Notes: generated from the sequence alone by a model not told the origin. A stretch of 64,000 nucleotides of DNA from Pectobacterium brasiliense (GCF_016950255.1 NZ_JACGFN010000001.1:1984001-2048000), one strand, 5' to 3'; positions 32,865 to 43,040 are shown, counted from the first letter of the stretch. Translations and numbers: made by a program.

Positions 32865-33788
32865 TCAGCGCGTGCCGTTGTCATAGCGGAAGCGAAATTT
32901 TTCCTGTTCGCTGGCTGCCCGCGCCAGAATCCAATGGCGAAAGGCGGCTATTTTACCCAGTTCTGCCTGACTGTCATGACATACCAGATAAAAAGCATTC
33001 CGGCTGACCAACACATCATTAAACGGGCACACCAGTCGCCCCGCTTCGATTTCCGTCTGCGCCATCACATTATTTGCCAGTGCGACGCCCTGCCCGTGAA
33101 TCGCCGCCTGCAACACCATCGCGCTGTGGCTGAAAATCGGTCCTTGCTGCACGTTAATCTGCACGCCAAGCTGGCGCGTATAGGACAGCCAGTCACGACG
33201 CGACGCATCGTGCAGCAGCGTATGTGCACCCAGATCGTCCGGCGTTTTTAACGGATGATTCCCCGTCAGCAACACTGGCGAACAAACCGGCAACAGATAT
33301 TCGGCGTACAGCTTTTCTACCCGCAGCCCCGGCCAGTTTCCCCGACCGTAGAAAATCGCGACATCCACATCATCCGCCAGACGATCTTCATCGCGATCCA
33401 CCGCCTGAATACGCACATCAATCCCCGGATAGTCGGAGTTAAAACTCGAAAGGCGCGGCACCAGCCAATGAATGGCAAAGCTGGGCAGCAGGCTGACCGT
33501 TAACGCGCCTTTGGCGCTGCGGGATTGCAGCTTACGGGTTGCCTCATTCAAAGAGGAGAAGATCTCTTTGATATCAAGATAATAACTTTGCCCTTCTTCC
33601 GTCAGTAGCAGGGAGCGATTACGACGGCGGAATAATTTAAGCCCCAGGAAATCTTCCAGTGACTTAATCTGGTGGCTGACGGCAGCCTGCGTAACAAACA
33701 GTTCTTCTGCCGCTTTGGTAAAACTTAAATGGCGGGCCGCCGCATCAAAAACGCGCAATGCGTTGAGCGGAGGGAGACGTTTTGACAT
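32865..33788 (-). CDS. gcvA: Glycine cleavage system transcriptional regulator GcvA
   Basis: LysR-family regulator, 307 residues. It activates the gcvTHP operon and the gcvB RNA when glycine is present and represses gcv otherwise (with GcvR). The N-terminal helix-turn-helix spans LSFTKAAEELFVTQAAVSHQ, followed by the linker helix and a periplasmic-binding-like effector domain. Very close to E. coli GcvA through most of its length. It is divergent from gcvB, with 250 bp between, where a minus-strand TATAAT at 33989-33994 is a plausible -10 for gcvA. Confidence 0.97.
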   Translation of the reverse strand: MSKRLPPLNALRVFDAAARHLSFTKAAEELFVTQAAVSHQIKSLEDFLGLKLFRRRNRSLLLTEEGQSYYLDIKEIFSSLNEATRKLQSRSAKGALTVSLLPSFAIHWLVPRLSSFNSDYPGIDVRIQAVDRDEDRLADDVDVAIFYGRGNWPGLRVEKLYAEYLLPVCSPVLLTGNHPLKTPDDLGAHTLLHDASRRDWLSYTRQLGVQINVQQGPIFSHSAMVLQAAIHGQGVALANNVMAQTEIEAGRLVCPFNDVLVSRNAFYLVCHDSQAELGKIAAFRHWILARAASEQEKFRFRYDNGTR

Positions 33789-34003
33789 GAATGAAATCTT
33801 TTGGTTTACGCTAAATCAGCGATTTATCAGGCACATTCGTACCCAATAACGCTTAAGCTGCAGAAAAGCGACAATCGGAAATCGCCCCAGCCGATCCGCT
33901 GTCTACACGATCAAAATAATCGACAGCGACCAACCTCTCCACAACGAAAAGATGATGGGTACATATATTAGTTTTTGTAATCCGAGACATTATAATTTGT
34001 CCG

Positions 34004-34032
34004 TTGAGGATGTACCAGCAAATACCTATATT
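34004..34032 (+). promoter_or_regulatory. gcvB promoter
   Basis: -35 TTGAGG (34004-34009) and -10 TATATT (34027-34032) with 17-bp spacing place the start site at about 34039, exactly where the conserved ACTTCCTG 5' end of GcvB begins. GcvA binding sites are expected in the bases upstream. Confidence 0.8.
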
Positions 34033-34038
34033 AGCGCA

Positions 34039-34238
34039 ACTTCCTGGGCCGGAACGAAAAGTGCGGAGGGGTGACCTGAGGTGCTTTTGGCTTGTGGTTG
34101 TGATGTTGTGTTTGCTATTTGTTTGTCTGCCTTTTGCAGATGTGGTAGCGAGTCTACCCTATTCACTTCCTGTACACTTACCCTGTCTGTCCAAAGTGAT
34201 TTTTTGTGTAGCACCGCAAATTGCGGTGCTTTTTTTTG
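34039..34238 (+). ncRNA. gcvB: GcvB small regulatory RNA
   Basis: Hfq-dependent sRNA that represses many amino-acid and peptide transporter mRNAs. The 5' end ACTTCCTGGGCCGGAACG, the G/U-rich R1 seed region (GGTTGTGATGTTGTGTTTGC), the internal CACTTCCTGTACA block and the closing hairpin GCACCGC-AAATT-GCGGTGC with a T run all match my recollection of E. coli GcvB. About 200 nt against 206. It is divergent from gcvA and points toward ygdI, the same arrangement as in E. coli. The first quarter after GGAACG is the most divergent part. Confidence 0.95.
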
Positions 34239-34325
34239 CTTACGATTCACGCCTGAATGCCATGGCACGCTGATCTAGCATCTGGCACAGCTTAACAGGC
34301 AACGTGTGATGATAGGCAAACGGTA

Positions 34326-34547
34326 CTATTTCCCTTTCGCCATTTCTTTCACATTATCACGGTTAATTTGCTGCTGCTGACCGTAGGCATCGGTATAGCT
34401 GATCATACCCGTCTCATCATCCACCTTCGGTTTCCCCTCTGCGACGATGGTACGCCCGTCATTGGTATGCATGACGTAATTACTGGAACAGGCTGCCAGA
34501 GAAAACGCCATCACGATAGCGGCAAAAATAGAGATTTTATTCTTCAT
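34326..34547 (-). CDS. ygdI: YgdI/YgdR-type lipoprotein (DUF903)
   Basis: 73-residue small lipoprotein: signal peptide with lipobox SLAAC (Cys at residue 20), then the short SH3-like DUF903 domain with NYVMHTNDGRTIVAEGKP and DDETGMISYTDAYG. Probably anchored in the outer membrane by its lipid. Function unknown. Convergent with gcvB, and its gene lies at the ygdI position of E. coli. Identity as YgdI rather than a paralogue rests on position. Confidence 0.9.
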   Translation of the reverse strand: MKNKISIFAAIVMAFSLAACSSNYVMHTNDGRTIVAEGKPKVDDETGMISYTDAYGQQQQINRDNVKEMAKGK

Positions 34548-34730
34548 AGTTAACCCTCAATGTATTTAAATGTTTTCTAGTTAACCTTATTCATCAGGAA
34601 ATCCTGAAAATTAACACTTTAAAGCGTAGCAATAGTTGCTTTTTTTTCCATAAAATCGCATTAGGCATAGTCCTAAACTTGTCTCTCTCGACAAAATGGG
34701 ACAGGATCTGCCCTCCAAAAGAGGATGCTC

Positions 34731-35936
34731 ATGACACCGTTTAACCCCGCCACCTTTCGCCAACAGTTCCCCGCTCTCCAGCATTCGACTGTCTATCTTG
34801 ATAGCGCCGCGACCGCACTGAAGCCGCAACCCGTCATCGATGCAGTACAGGCGTTCTATGGTAGCGAGAGTGGTACGGTGCATCGCAGCCAGCATCGCGG
34901 CGCGCAGGCGTTAACCCAGCGTTTTGAAGGCGCTCGTGAGCAAGTCGCTACGTTACTCCATGCAGACGACCCGCGTTCCATTGTCTGGACCAGAGGCACG
35001 ACGGAAGCGATCAATCTGGTCGCGCAAAGCTATGCACGCCCTCGCCTTCAACCGGGCGACGAGATCGTCGTGAGCGAAGCGGAACATCACGCTAACCTCA
35101 TTCCGTGGCTGATGGTGGCGCAGCAAACGGGCGCGAATATCGTGAAGTTACCGATAGGCGCGGACTGGTTACCGGATATCGAACAGCTCGCCACGCTGAT
35201 CACGCCAAAAACCCGCCTGCTGGCGCTGGGACAGATGTCAAACGTGACAGGCGGCCAGCCCGATCTGGCGCGTGCGATTGCACTGGCTCACCGCTATGGT
35301 GCAGTCGTGATGGTTGACGGCGCGCAGGGCATCGTTCATTGCCCACCTGATGTGCAGGCACTGGATATCGATTTCTACGCATTTTCCGGACACAAGCTTT
35401 ATGGCCCAACCGGGATTGGCGTGCTGTACGGCAAAACCGCCTTGCTGGAAAGCATGCTGCCATGGCAAGGCGGCGGGAAGATGATGACGCAGGTGTCCTT
35501 TGACGATTTCAAACCGCAGGCGATTCCACAGCGCTTTGAAGCGGGAACGCCGCACATTGCTGGCGTGCTTGGCCTGTCTGCGGCACTCGACTGGCTGAGC
35601 ACGCTGGATTGGCACGCCGCAGAGCAGCATAGCCAGCAGTTAGCGCAGCTTGCCGAAACGTATTTAGCGCAGTTCCCCGGCTTTCGCAGCTTCCGTAGCC
35701 CACATTCCAGCGTGCTGTCCTTTGATATTGCCGATGTGCACCACAGCGATCTGGTTACGCTGCTAGCCGAAAGCGGCATCGCACTGCGCGCCGGACATCA
35801 CTGTGCGCAGCCATTAATGGACGCGCTCGGTGTCAGCGGTACGCTCCGCGCCTCGTTTGCCCCGTATAACAACCAACAAGATGTTGCTGCGCTGATCGCC
35901 GCAGTGGGCAACGCCCTTGAATTACTGATCGACTAA
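34731..35936 (+). CDS. csdA: Cysteine desulfurase CsdA
   Basis: PLP-dependent desulfurase that mobilises sulfur from cysteine and passes it to CsdE. Start at ATG 34731 because GAGG sits 6 bp before it; the ATG at 34725 is directly against that sequence. 401 residues, the E. coli size. The PLP lysine is in FYAFSGHKLYGPTG near residue 222 and the active-site Cys358 is in RAGHHCAQP. Group II (SufS-like) desulfurase. It is followed after 3 bp by csdE. Confidence 0.97.
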   Translation: MTPFNPATFRQQFPALQHSTVYLDSAATALKPQPVIDAVQAFYGSESGTVHRSQHRGAQALTQRFEGAREQVATLLHADDPRSIVWTRGTTEAINLVAQSYARPRLQPGDEIVVSEAEHHANLIPWLMVAQQTGANIVKLPIGADWLPDIEQLATLITPKTRLLALGQMSNVTGGQPDLARAIALAHRYGAVVMVDGAQGIVHCPPDVQALDIDFYAFSGHKLYGPTGIGVLYGKTALLESMLPWQGGGKMMTQVSFDDFKPQAIPQRFEAGTPHIAGVLGLSAALDWLSTLDWHAAEQHSQQLAQLAETYLAQFPGFRSFRSPHSSVLSFDIADVHHSDLVTLLAESGIALRAGHHCAQPLMDALGVSGTLRASFAPYNNQQDVAALIAAVGNALELLID

Positions 35937-35939
35937 ACC

Positions 35940-36395
35940 ATGACCCAGATAACTGACACCCCGCATCCTTTTGGCCACCACACCACTGTCGCCGACCTGC
36001 TGGCGCGCTTCGATGCCTGCCGCGCATGGGAAGATCGCTATCGGCAGCTCATTTTGCTGGCAAAGGCGTTGCCAACGTTGCCAGACGAGCTAAAAACCGA
36101 GGAGATTTCATTATCCGGCTGTGAAAATCGCGTCTGGCTGGGTTATCAACGTCAGGAAGACGGCAGGCTGCACTTTTACGGAGACAGCGACGGGCGCATT
36201 GTGCGGGGATTACTGGCGGTCTTGTTAACCGCCGTAGAGGGGGAAACGCCAGAAGCGCTATTGCAGCAGGATCCGCTGGCGCTGTTCGATAAGCTGGGGC
36301 TTCGCGCACAGCTCAGCGCTTCGCGTTCAAGCGGACTGGCGGCGCTGGCCGCCAGAATCAAGGAGATTGCTGAACAAGAGGCTGCGGACCAATAG
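35940..36395 (+). CDS. csdE: Sulfur acceptor protein CsdE
   Basis: SufE-family acceptor that takes persulfide sulfur from CsdA. 151 residues (E. coli 147); the acceptor Cys61 is visible in [14 protein letters not shown]. The ATG is 3 bp beyond the csdA stop, so the two are coupled. In E. coli the CsdA-CsdE pair delivers sulfur to TcdA, whose gene is next on the opposite strand here. Confidence 0.96.
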   Translation: MTQITDTPHPFGHHTTVADLLARFDACRAWEDRYRQLILLAKALPTLPDELKTEEISLSGCENRVWLGYQRQEDGRLHFYGDSDGRIVRGLLAVLLTAVEGETPEALLQQDPLALFDKLGLRAQLSASRSSGLAALAARIKEIAEQEAADQ

Positions 36396-36410
36396 CGGTA
36401 TTCGCGCTAT

Positions 36411-37229
36411 TTATTTCTGCGGCGCAGACGCTCTTTCCCTTTTCGCTATCATCTTCTTCAGCGCATGAGATACCGCTACAAACCCAAAGGTTGCGGTGAC
36501 CATCGTCGCAGCACCAAAGCCTGACGCACAATCCATACGCATCACCCCATCAGCCGTACTACGCGACGCGCAAACGGAACCGTCAGGCTGCGGATACACC
36601 AGCGGCTCACTGGAAAACACACAGTCGATGCCCAGCTTTCCTTTGCTGTTCTTCACCACGTTAAAATCGTGCTTTAACCGCTCACGCAGCTTGGCGGCTA
36701 GCGGATCCTGAATCGTTTTCGCCAGATCGACGACTTCAATACGGGTCGGATCGATCTGCCCGCCCGCACCACCGGTTGTCACCACCGGGATCTTATAGCG
36801 GCGGCAGTAGGAGAGCAGCGCTGCCTTCGGGCGCACGCTGTCGATAGCGTCAATCACATAGCTGAAGTTCTGGTCGAGCAGCTCGGCCACGTTTTCCGCG
36901 CTAATAAAATCATCCACGCAGGTGACACGACATTCCGGGTTGATCGCCAAAATACGTTCGGCCATCACTTCTGTCTTCGACTGTCCGGTGTGCTGACGCA
37001 GCGCGTGAATCTGACGGTTGGTGTTACTGACACACACATCATCCATATCGATCAGCGTGATCGCGCCGATGCCGGTACGTGCCAGCGCCTCAGCCGCCCA
37101 GGAGCCAACGCCACCAATACCAATCACGCAAACGTGAGCCTGAGAAAACAGCGCCAGCGCCTGTTGACCATATAACCGCGCGGTACCGCCGAAGCGTTGC
37201 AAATAGGCTTCGGATAATTGCGTACTCAT
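36411..37229 (-). CDS. tcdA: tRNA threonylcarbamoyladenosine dehydratase TcdA
   Basis: E1-like enzyme that cyclises t6A37 to ct6A in ANN-decoding tRNAs. 272 residues (E. coli 268). The ATP-binding Rossmann segment GIGGVGSWAAEALARTG is near residue 36 and the adenylation-site Asp/Arg region DMDDVCVSNTNRQIHAL follows. Convergent with csdE, 15 bp apart; the functional link with CsdA/CsdE is established in E. coli. Confidence 0.97.
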   Translation of the reverse strand: MSTQLSEAYLQRFGGTARLYGQQALALFSQAHVCVIGIGGVGSWAAEALARTGIGAITLIDMDDVCVSNTNRQIHALRQHTGQSKTEVMAERILAINPECRVTCVDDFISAENVAELLDQNFSYVIDAIDSVRPKAALLSYCRRYKIPVVTTGGAGGQIDPTRIEVVDLAKTIQDPLAAKLRERLKHDFNVVKNSKGKLGIDCVFSSEPLVYPQPDGSVCASRSTADGVMRMDCASGFGAATMVTATFGFVAVSHALKKMIAKRERASAPQK

Positions 37230-37297
37230 TCAACCAACCTTACGAAAACAAAATCACAGGAAAATAAAACCGCGAGAAAAAGCGGCTCAGGATAGCG

Positions 37298-39556
37298 CTA
37301 AACCCGTACGACATCCACCAGACAGCTCATGGCGTTCGGTCCCTGCGTCAGCGGCGACGTGCCGATATCCAGCGTCAGTACATTCGCATTTCCTGATTGT
37401 TCAACCGGATGCCACGTTTTCTGGCCGAAGCCGGGCTCAAACCAGGCACCGGTGGACATAATCACCACGCCCGGCGTGACGCCGTCGGTAATCTGTACGC
37501 CCGCCAGAATGCGGCCACGTGCATTTCTGACTTCCACCTGCGAGCGATCGACGATATCCCGCGCAGCCGCGTCCTGCGGGTGCATATAAAGCGTCTCTTT
37601 TCCTGCGGTCTTATTCGCGGCAACCTGCGGTGTAGCGGCCAACTGGCTGTGCAAACGATCGGACGGCTGAATGGAAATAAAATGCAGCGGCCACTCTTCC
37701 GTGCTTTTGGCACCCAGCCATTCAACGGGAGGCTGCCATTCAGGATGCGGCGCAAAATCCGCATAGCCATAGCTAGCGATGGCAGAGCTAAACAGTTCAA
37801 TTTTACCGCTTGGCGTACTCAGCGCATGCTGCTGTGGATCGCAGCGGAAATCCTCAAAGAACACAAACGGCTTTTCATCCATCGGGATTTCTACATGTCC
37901 CTGCTGCCAGAAATCTTCAAATGACGGCCAACGGTCAGCGGCATCTCGCTGCCTTGAGCGGCATTCATCATAAAGGTGTTCCAGCCACTGCTGCTCGCTG
38001 CGATTTTGTGTGAAGACGTCGCCATAACCCAGACGTTCCGCCAATTCGCTGAAAATATCCACGTCATTACGCGCCTGATGCTGCGGCGCAATCGCCTGAT
38101 GCATGGCAAAGATAAAGCGATCGCGGGATGAGCCGCCGATATCATTACGCTCTAGTGTCGTGGTGACAGGCAGCACGATATCCGCCATCTGCGCCGCTGG
38201 CGTCCAGACGATATCCTGCACAATCACCGTATCCGGCTTGCGCCAGCCGTCCACCAAACGGTTCAACTGCTGGTGATGATGAAACGGGTTACCGCCCGCC
38301 CAATGAATCAGATGAATATCGGGATAAGTATGGGTTTCGCCCTGAAAGGTATAAGGCGTTCCCGGATGCAGTAGCATATCGGCGATACGCGCCACGGGGA
38401 TCGCCTTCCCTGCGTTCGGGGTTGATGGAGACGCTGGCGCAGGCGTTGAAATACGCTCGTTGCCGACGCTGTTCATCGAACCGTGGCCGAAGGAGAATCC
38501 GCCGCCCGGTAATCCCACCTGTCCCAGCATGGAAGACAGCGCAATCATCATCCAGTAAGGCTGTTCGCCACGATGGGCGCGCTGCACGGAGTAAGAGCAG
38601 GTAATGAAGCTGCGTACGCCAATCAGCTGCTGCGCCAGACGCCGGATACGCTCGGCGGGAATGCCCGTGATATCGCTGGCCCATTCGGGGGTTTTCACCA
38701 CGCCGTCGCCGCGACCGTGCAAATAGTCACTCAGCTGTTCATAACCGACGCAGTAGCGTTGCAGGAAATCCTTATCGTCAGCGCCCAAACGCTGAATCTC
38801 ATAGCCCAGTGCCAGCATCAAGGCGACATCGGTATTCGGACGGATAGGAATCCACTCGGCATTCACAAATTCAGGGCAGTCATCGCGCATCGGGCTGATG
38901 TTGATGACCGGAATTCCTTTCGCCACCAGCGCTTCCAGCGCGGGCTTAAGCGTGTGGTGCCCGGCCCCACCGGATGCCACCTGTGCGTTTTTCAGCGCCA
39001 GACCGCCAAACGCGAGGAAAATATCACAATGCTCGGCGACGCTGCGCCACTCGGTGACCTTGCCCGTCAGCGGATGAAAGGTGCCAATCACGTACGGCAG
39101 GAAGAACTGCGCCGCACCCCAGCTGTAATTTCCCTGCTGATCGACCGCGCCACCGCCGGAGAAATAGAAGCGTCGCACCTGAGAACGCGCATGGTGATAG
39201 CGCCCAGCAGACGACCAGCCGTAAGAACCGGCAAACATGCCATCCGCACCGTAGCGATCGCGGATACGGCGATTCTCCTGCGCAACGAGATCGAGCGCGA
39301 CGTCCCAATCCACTTCAACAAAATCTTCCCGACCACGCAGCGTTCTGTCGCTGTTTTCGCGTTTCTGAAGCCAGGAGCGACGCACCGAAGGCCGACGGAT
39401 ACGTCGGTCGGAATACACCAGCGGCACGATGGAATCGAGCATGGCGGACGGTGCCGGATCGTCGGCAAATGGCTCGCAGCGAATCAGCTTGCCGTCTTCA
39501 ACCACAGCGGTAAACGCACCCCAGTGCGCAAGATGTGGATAACGTTTAATCGCCAT
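37298..39556 (-). CDS. Molybdopterin-dependent oxidoreductase, BisC/TorZ-like
   Basis: 752-residue molybdoenzyme of the DMSO reductase family, bis-MGD type. Trp114 in AGSYGW and Ser145 in QGNYSWGAAQ are 31 residues apart, the spacing of the active-site Trp and Mo-ligating Ser in DMSO/TMAO reductases. No Tat signal and no N-terminal Fe-S cysteines, so it should be cytoplasmic like BisC, reducing biotin or methionine sulfoxide or a similar S- or N-oxide (inference). The N-terminus is somewhat shorter than BisC (777). No partner subunit or maturation chaperone lies nearby. Accessory between tcdA and mltA relative to E. coli. Confidence 0.85.
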   Translation of the reverse strand: MAIKRYPHLAHWGAFTAVVEDGKLIRCEPFADDPAPSAMLDSIVPLVYSDRRIRRPSVRRSWLQKRENSDRTLRGREDFVEVDWDVALDLVAQENRRIRDRYGADGMFAGSYGWSSAGRYHHARSQVRRFYFSGGGAVDQQGNYSWGAAQFFLPYVIGTFHPLTGKVTEWRSVAEHCDIFLAFGGLALKNAQVASGGAGHHTLKPALEALVAKGIPVINISPMRDDCPEFVNAEWIPIRPNTDVALMLALGYEIQRLGADDKDFLQRYCVGYEQLSDYLHGRGDGVVKTPEWASDITGIPAERIRRLAQQLIGVRSFITCSYSVQRAHRGEQPYWMMIALSSMLGQVGLPGGGFSFGHGSMNSVGNERISTPAPASPSTPNAGKAIPVARIADMLLHPGTPYTFQGETHTYPDIHLIHWAGGNPFHHHQQLNRLVDGWRKPDTVIVQDIVWTPAAQMADIVLPVTTTLERNDIGGSSRDRFIFAMHQAIAPQHQARNDVDIFSELAERLGYGDVFTQNRSEQQWLEHLYDECRSRQRDAADRWPSFEDFWQQGHVEIPMDEKPFVFFEDFRCDPQQHALSTPSGKIELFSSAIASYGYADFAPHPEWQPPVEWLGAKSTEEWPLHFISIQPSDRLHSQLAATPQVAANKTAGKETLYMHPQDAAARDIVDRSQVEVRNARGRILAGVQITDGVTPGVVIMSTGAWFEPGFGQKTWHPVEQSGNANVLTLDIGTSPLTQGPNAMSCLVDVVRV

Positions 39557-39574
39557 GACAACCTCAGAGAAGAA

Positions 39575-40711
39575 TCAATTTTGTTGATAATTAACCAGCA
39601 GTGAAGAACCTGAACTGTTCGTCGGGCTGCTTTGCGCGTTCTTCAACACCCAGACCCGGCCATAGTGGTTATAGAAACCCGCCGAGTGCCCTGCATCCGG
39701 CCCAATGCCCTGATACATATCGAAGTGCTGGCCTTTAATCGCCCCACCGACATCCAGCGCAATCATCAGGCGCATTTCATACTTGCCAGTGAATTTTCCA
39801 ACGTTATCCAGCAGCGGCACTTCCATTAACAGAGCCGTACCTGCCGGAATCAGCGAACGGTCAGAGGCGACGGAGGCTTTCGCCACCAGCGGCACCGCGC
39901 TTGCGCCTTTGACGGGCGCAGACATCATTGGCTTAAAGAACACAAAGGAAGGATTCTGCTCAAACAGTTCACGCACTTCATACTCGGTGTGCTGCTCCGC
40001 CCACTTGCGGATAGCCTGCATCGACATCTCTTCACGCGGCACTTCACCACGATCGATCAGCACCTTACCAATACTGCGGTAAGCGTGGCCGTTTTTGCCC
40101 GCATAGCCGAAGAACGTCAGCGGGCGTCCATCGCCAAAATCAATATAGGCGCTGCCCTGCACTTCCATCATGAAGTTATCAACCAGCGAATTGGTCCAGG
40201 CGAGAACCAGTCGCTCATCCAGCGCGCCTGAATAAATTCCGGCACGATCTGGCAGTCGGCGGTTCTTTTTGCCCTTTGACGGCATAGCATATAAAGGATG
40301 ACGGAATTCGCCCTGACGGGTATGACGCGCCTGCAACACCGGCGTGTAGTAACCGGTAAACTGCACGTTACCAAAGTTATCAACGCCTTCCATCTGCCAG
40401 GCGTTCAGACCAAATTTGCTCAGTTCGCGGGTATCGGCACCGGACATCATCCAGTTTTCAATCGCCTGAAAGGTCGTATTATTGCGCGAGTACAGACTAG
40501 GTGACGCCGATCGAATTTCAGAGACCTGGGTCATGAAATCCCGTGCGTTGACCGGTTTTCCTTTGGCATTAGGTTCATTCACCAATTCCAGAGGCTGGTT
40601 GAGGTGACCATCCTTATATTGCTGCCCGCGATCGGTTGGCCTGGATTGGCACCCCGCCAGAATGGCAATGACCACTGCGGTCAGCACGTATTTTCCCCAC
40701 CGTCCCTTCAT
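39575..40711 (-). CDS. mltA: Membrane-bound lytic murein transglycosylase A
   Basis: Outer-membrane lipoprotein that cleaves peptidoglycan with formation of 1,6-anhydroMurNAc. 378 residues; lipobox ILAGC with Cys21. The double-psi barrel domain and the catalytic Asp region GGAIKGQHFDMYQGIG lie near the C-terminus, with VQGSAYIDFGDG in the middle. It is next to the initiator tRNA cluster and amiC, another wall hydrolase, as in E. coli. The upstream 272 bp contain promoters for mltA and, on the other strand, for the tRNAs. Confidence 0.96.
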   Translation of the reverse strand: MKGRWGKYVLTAVVIAILAGCQSRPTDRGQQYKDGHLNQPLELVNEPNAKGKPVNARDFMTQVSEIRSASPSLYSRNNTTFQAIENWMMSGADTRELSKFGLNAWQMEGVDNFGNVQFTGYYTPVLQARHTRQGEFRHPLYAMPSKGKKNRRLPDRAGIYSGALDERLVLAWTNSLVDNFMMEVQGSAYIDFGDGRPLTFFGYAGKNGHAYRSIGKVLIDRGEVPREEMSMQAIRKWAEQHTEYEVRELFEQNPSFVFFKPMMSAPVKGASAVPLVAKASVASDRSLIPAGTALLMEVPLLDNVGKFTGKYEMRLMIALDVGGAIKGQHFDMYQGIGPDAGHSAGFYNHYGRVWVLKNAQSSPTNSSGSSLLVNYQQN

Positions 40712-40942
40712 CTTTGCGCTCGCTTTTTACATCAAAAAATTTACCGTCGAACGATAACAAACGGCTATCGAGAAAGGAATGGGACAGCATATAAATCCAC
40801 GGTTCGAGCGTATGCCGTTCGGCACACCGCGTAACAAAAGCCAGGATTTCTGCTTATCGCCACGCCGCGGTCACAAAACAACCCATTAGGCGGTAAATCA
40901 ATCACCTGACAACCCAATACCGCGTTTTTTTATAGAAATAGG

Positions 40943-40970
40943 TTGCATCAATGCTCATGGAGAGTATAGT
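40943..40970 (+). promoter_or_regulatory. Promoter of the initiator tRNA cluster
   Basis: -35 TTGCAT (40943-40948) and -10 TATAGT (40965-40970), 16 bp apart, with a GC-containing discriminator GCGCATCC. Transcription would begin about 7 bp before the first tRNA. Confidence 0.75.
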
Positions 40971-40983
40971 GCGCATCCACGGA

Positions 40984-41060
<77 letters not shown>

Positions 41061-41117
41061 ATTGATGTGAGTCGTCCATCAAGAGATGTGAAAGCAGTAG
41101 AGATAAGTCAGTACGGA

Positions 41118-41194
<77 letters not shown>

Positions 41195-41251
41195 ATTGAT
41201 GTGAGTAGTCCATCAAGAGATGTGAAAGCAGTAAAAATAAGTCATTACGGA

Positions 41252-41328
<77 letters not shown>

Positions 41329-41360
41329 ATTAAAGTTCTTTAAATTAAGAACTGCGCGAT

Positions 41361-41386
41361 AAAGCACCTTAACGGGTGCTTTTTTG
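41361..41386 (+). terminator. Terminator of the tRNA-fMet operon
   Basis: AAAGCACC-TTAAC-GGGTGCTTT followed by T residues, after the third tRNA. Confidence 0.85.
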
Positions 41387-41517
41387 TTTTCTGCACTACC
41401 AATTTTCGCTGCATTTTCTACGAACATCCTGTTTCTACGTACCATGCCCCAGATATCTTCCCTCTGAACCGCGCCAGCTAGGCGCGGTCATCGCACGAGC
41501 TACATCGATAACATCAA

Positions 41518-42762
41518 CTACCGCTCAGCCTGACTGGCAAAATAGGCTTTAATTCCTGCAAAAATGGATTCGGCAATCTGCTGCTGGAAATGGCTGGTGC
41601 GCAGCTTTCGTTCTTCTTCCAGATTGCTGATAAATGCCGTCTCAACCAGAACAGACGGAATATCCGGCGCTTTCAATACCGCAAACCCGGCCTGATCGAC
41701 GCTGTTTTTATGCAGACGATTCACCCTGCCCAAGCGGGTCAGGATCTCTTTACCAAACTTCAGGCTATCGCCAATCGTTACGGTCTGCACCAGATCGAAC
41801 ATGGTGTGATCCAGATAGCGATCGCCACTCATGCTCACGCCACCGATCAAATCCGATTCGTTCTGGGTCTCTGCCAAAAATCTGGCAGCGGTGCTGGTTG
41901 CCCCTTTTTTCGAGAGGGCAAAAACCGACGATCCTCTTGCCGCTCGATTGGTAAACGCATCCGCATGAATCGAAATGAACAGATCGGCACGCTGCTTGCG
42001 CGCTTTCGCCACCCGTACGCGCAGCGGAATGAACACATCTTCATTACGCGTCATATAGGCTTTCATGTTGGATTCATTGTCGATCAGCTTACGCAAGCGG
42101 CGAGCGATTTGTAGCACGATATCTTTCTCGCGCGTTTTATTCTTCCCAATCGCACCGGGATCTTCGCCGCCATGACCGGGATCGAGCATAATAATCAGCG
42201 GACGATCACGCCCCGCTTTCCCGGCTTTCGGCGCTTCTGCTGGCAGCGTACGTTCCAGATCGCCTTTGTTGTAATCCTCCAGCAGAGCCAGAAGCGGATC
42301 GTCTTCGTTGTCGTAGCGCCCTGCGGCGGGATACAAATCTAGCACCAGTCGGTGCTTGAATTCCGCTACTGGCTCCAGCGTAAAGACTTTGGTCGTCGCC
42401 TGCTGCTTGAGCTCCAACACCAGGCGCACCGTGGTTTTATCAAACTGGCCGATACGCGCTTCTTTAATCAGCGGGTCGTTATCTGACTTAAACTGGCTGG
42501 CTATCTCCTTCAGTACGCTGTTCAGATGAACATTTTCAATATCCACCACGATGCGTTCAGGATTACTCAGACTAAACTGTTTATATTTCAGCGGGTGATT
42601 GGATTCCAGCGTGACGCGGGTATAGGCGGAGGACGGCCAGACGCGCACGGCCACGACCTGCGTCGTCGCAGCTATTCCTACACCACTTACGCTTAACAGC
42701 CAGGTTGCTGCTGCGCTTTGTAATAGACGCCGTCGAGTCAGATGATGATTCGAATGAGACAT
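41518..42762 (-). CDS. amiC: N-acetylmuramoyl-L-alanine amidase AmiC
   Basis: Zinc amidase that splits septal peptidoglycan during daughter-cell separation; activated by NlpD. Start at ATG 42762, preceded by GGAG, rather than 42798; gives 414 residues (E. coli 417). A Tat-type signal [14 protein letters not shown] leads to the periplasm, then an AMIN septal-targeting domain (about 35-140) and the amidase_3 domain with zinc ligands in [22 protein letters not shown] and the catalytic Glu in [10 protein letters not shown]. Divergent from argA, as in E. coli. Confidence 0.96.
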   Translation of the reverse strand: MSHSNHHLTRRRLLQSAAATWLLSVSGVGIAATTQVVAVRVWPSSAYTRVTLESNHPLKYKQFSLSNPERIVVDIENVHLNSVLKEIASQFKSDNDPLIKEARIGQFDKTTVRLVLELKQQATTKVFTLEPVAEFKHRLVLDLYPAAGRYDNEDDPLLALLEDYNKGDLERTLPAEAPKAGKAGRDRPLIIMLDPGHGGEDPGAIGKNKTREKDIVLQIARRLRKLIDNESNMKAYMTRNEDVFIPLRVRVAKARKQRADLFISIHADAFTNRAARGSSVFALSKKGATSTAARFLAETQNESDLIGGVSMSGDRYLDHTMFDLVQTVTIGDSLKFGKEILTRLGRVNRLHKNSVDQAGFAVLKAPDIPSVLVETAFISNLEEERKLRTSHFQQQIAESIFAGIKAYFASQAER

Positions 42763-42990
42763 GCCGCTCCGATCTGATTGCTGTGCGCTATCCTGCATTG
42801 TTGTGTTGAGAATGCACGAGATAGGCCATTAAAAAATGAATAAAGGTAAAAATTGTCAAAAACTTTAACGAATCTGCTCCACGCTGTCATGCAAAAATCC
42901 TGTGCAGGCCTTATAACAGGCGGATATCATAAATTTGAAGCATTAACACTCGCTTTTCTGGTTAATACTTCCTCTTGCCTTTTACGTCAT

Positions 42991-43029
42991 AAAGAATAAA
43001 AATACAGAAATTACGAATAAAAATGCAAA
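42991..43029 (+). promoter_or_regulatory. Tandem ARG boxes (ArgR operator) before argA
   Basis: Two 18-bp sequences, AAAGAATAAAAATACAGA (42991-43008) and TACGAATAAAAATGCAAA (43012-43029), are separated by 3 bp, the standard spacing for an ArgR hexamer. Each matches the WNTGAATWWWWATTCANW consensus at 16 of 18 positions. The second ends 11 bp before the argA start codon. Arginine-dependent repression is expected. Confidence 0.75.
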
Positions 43030-43040
43030 GAGGGCTCACA

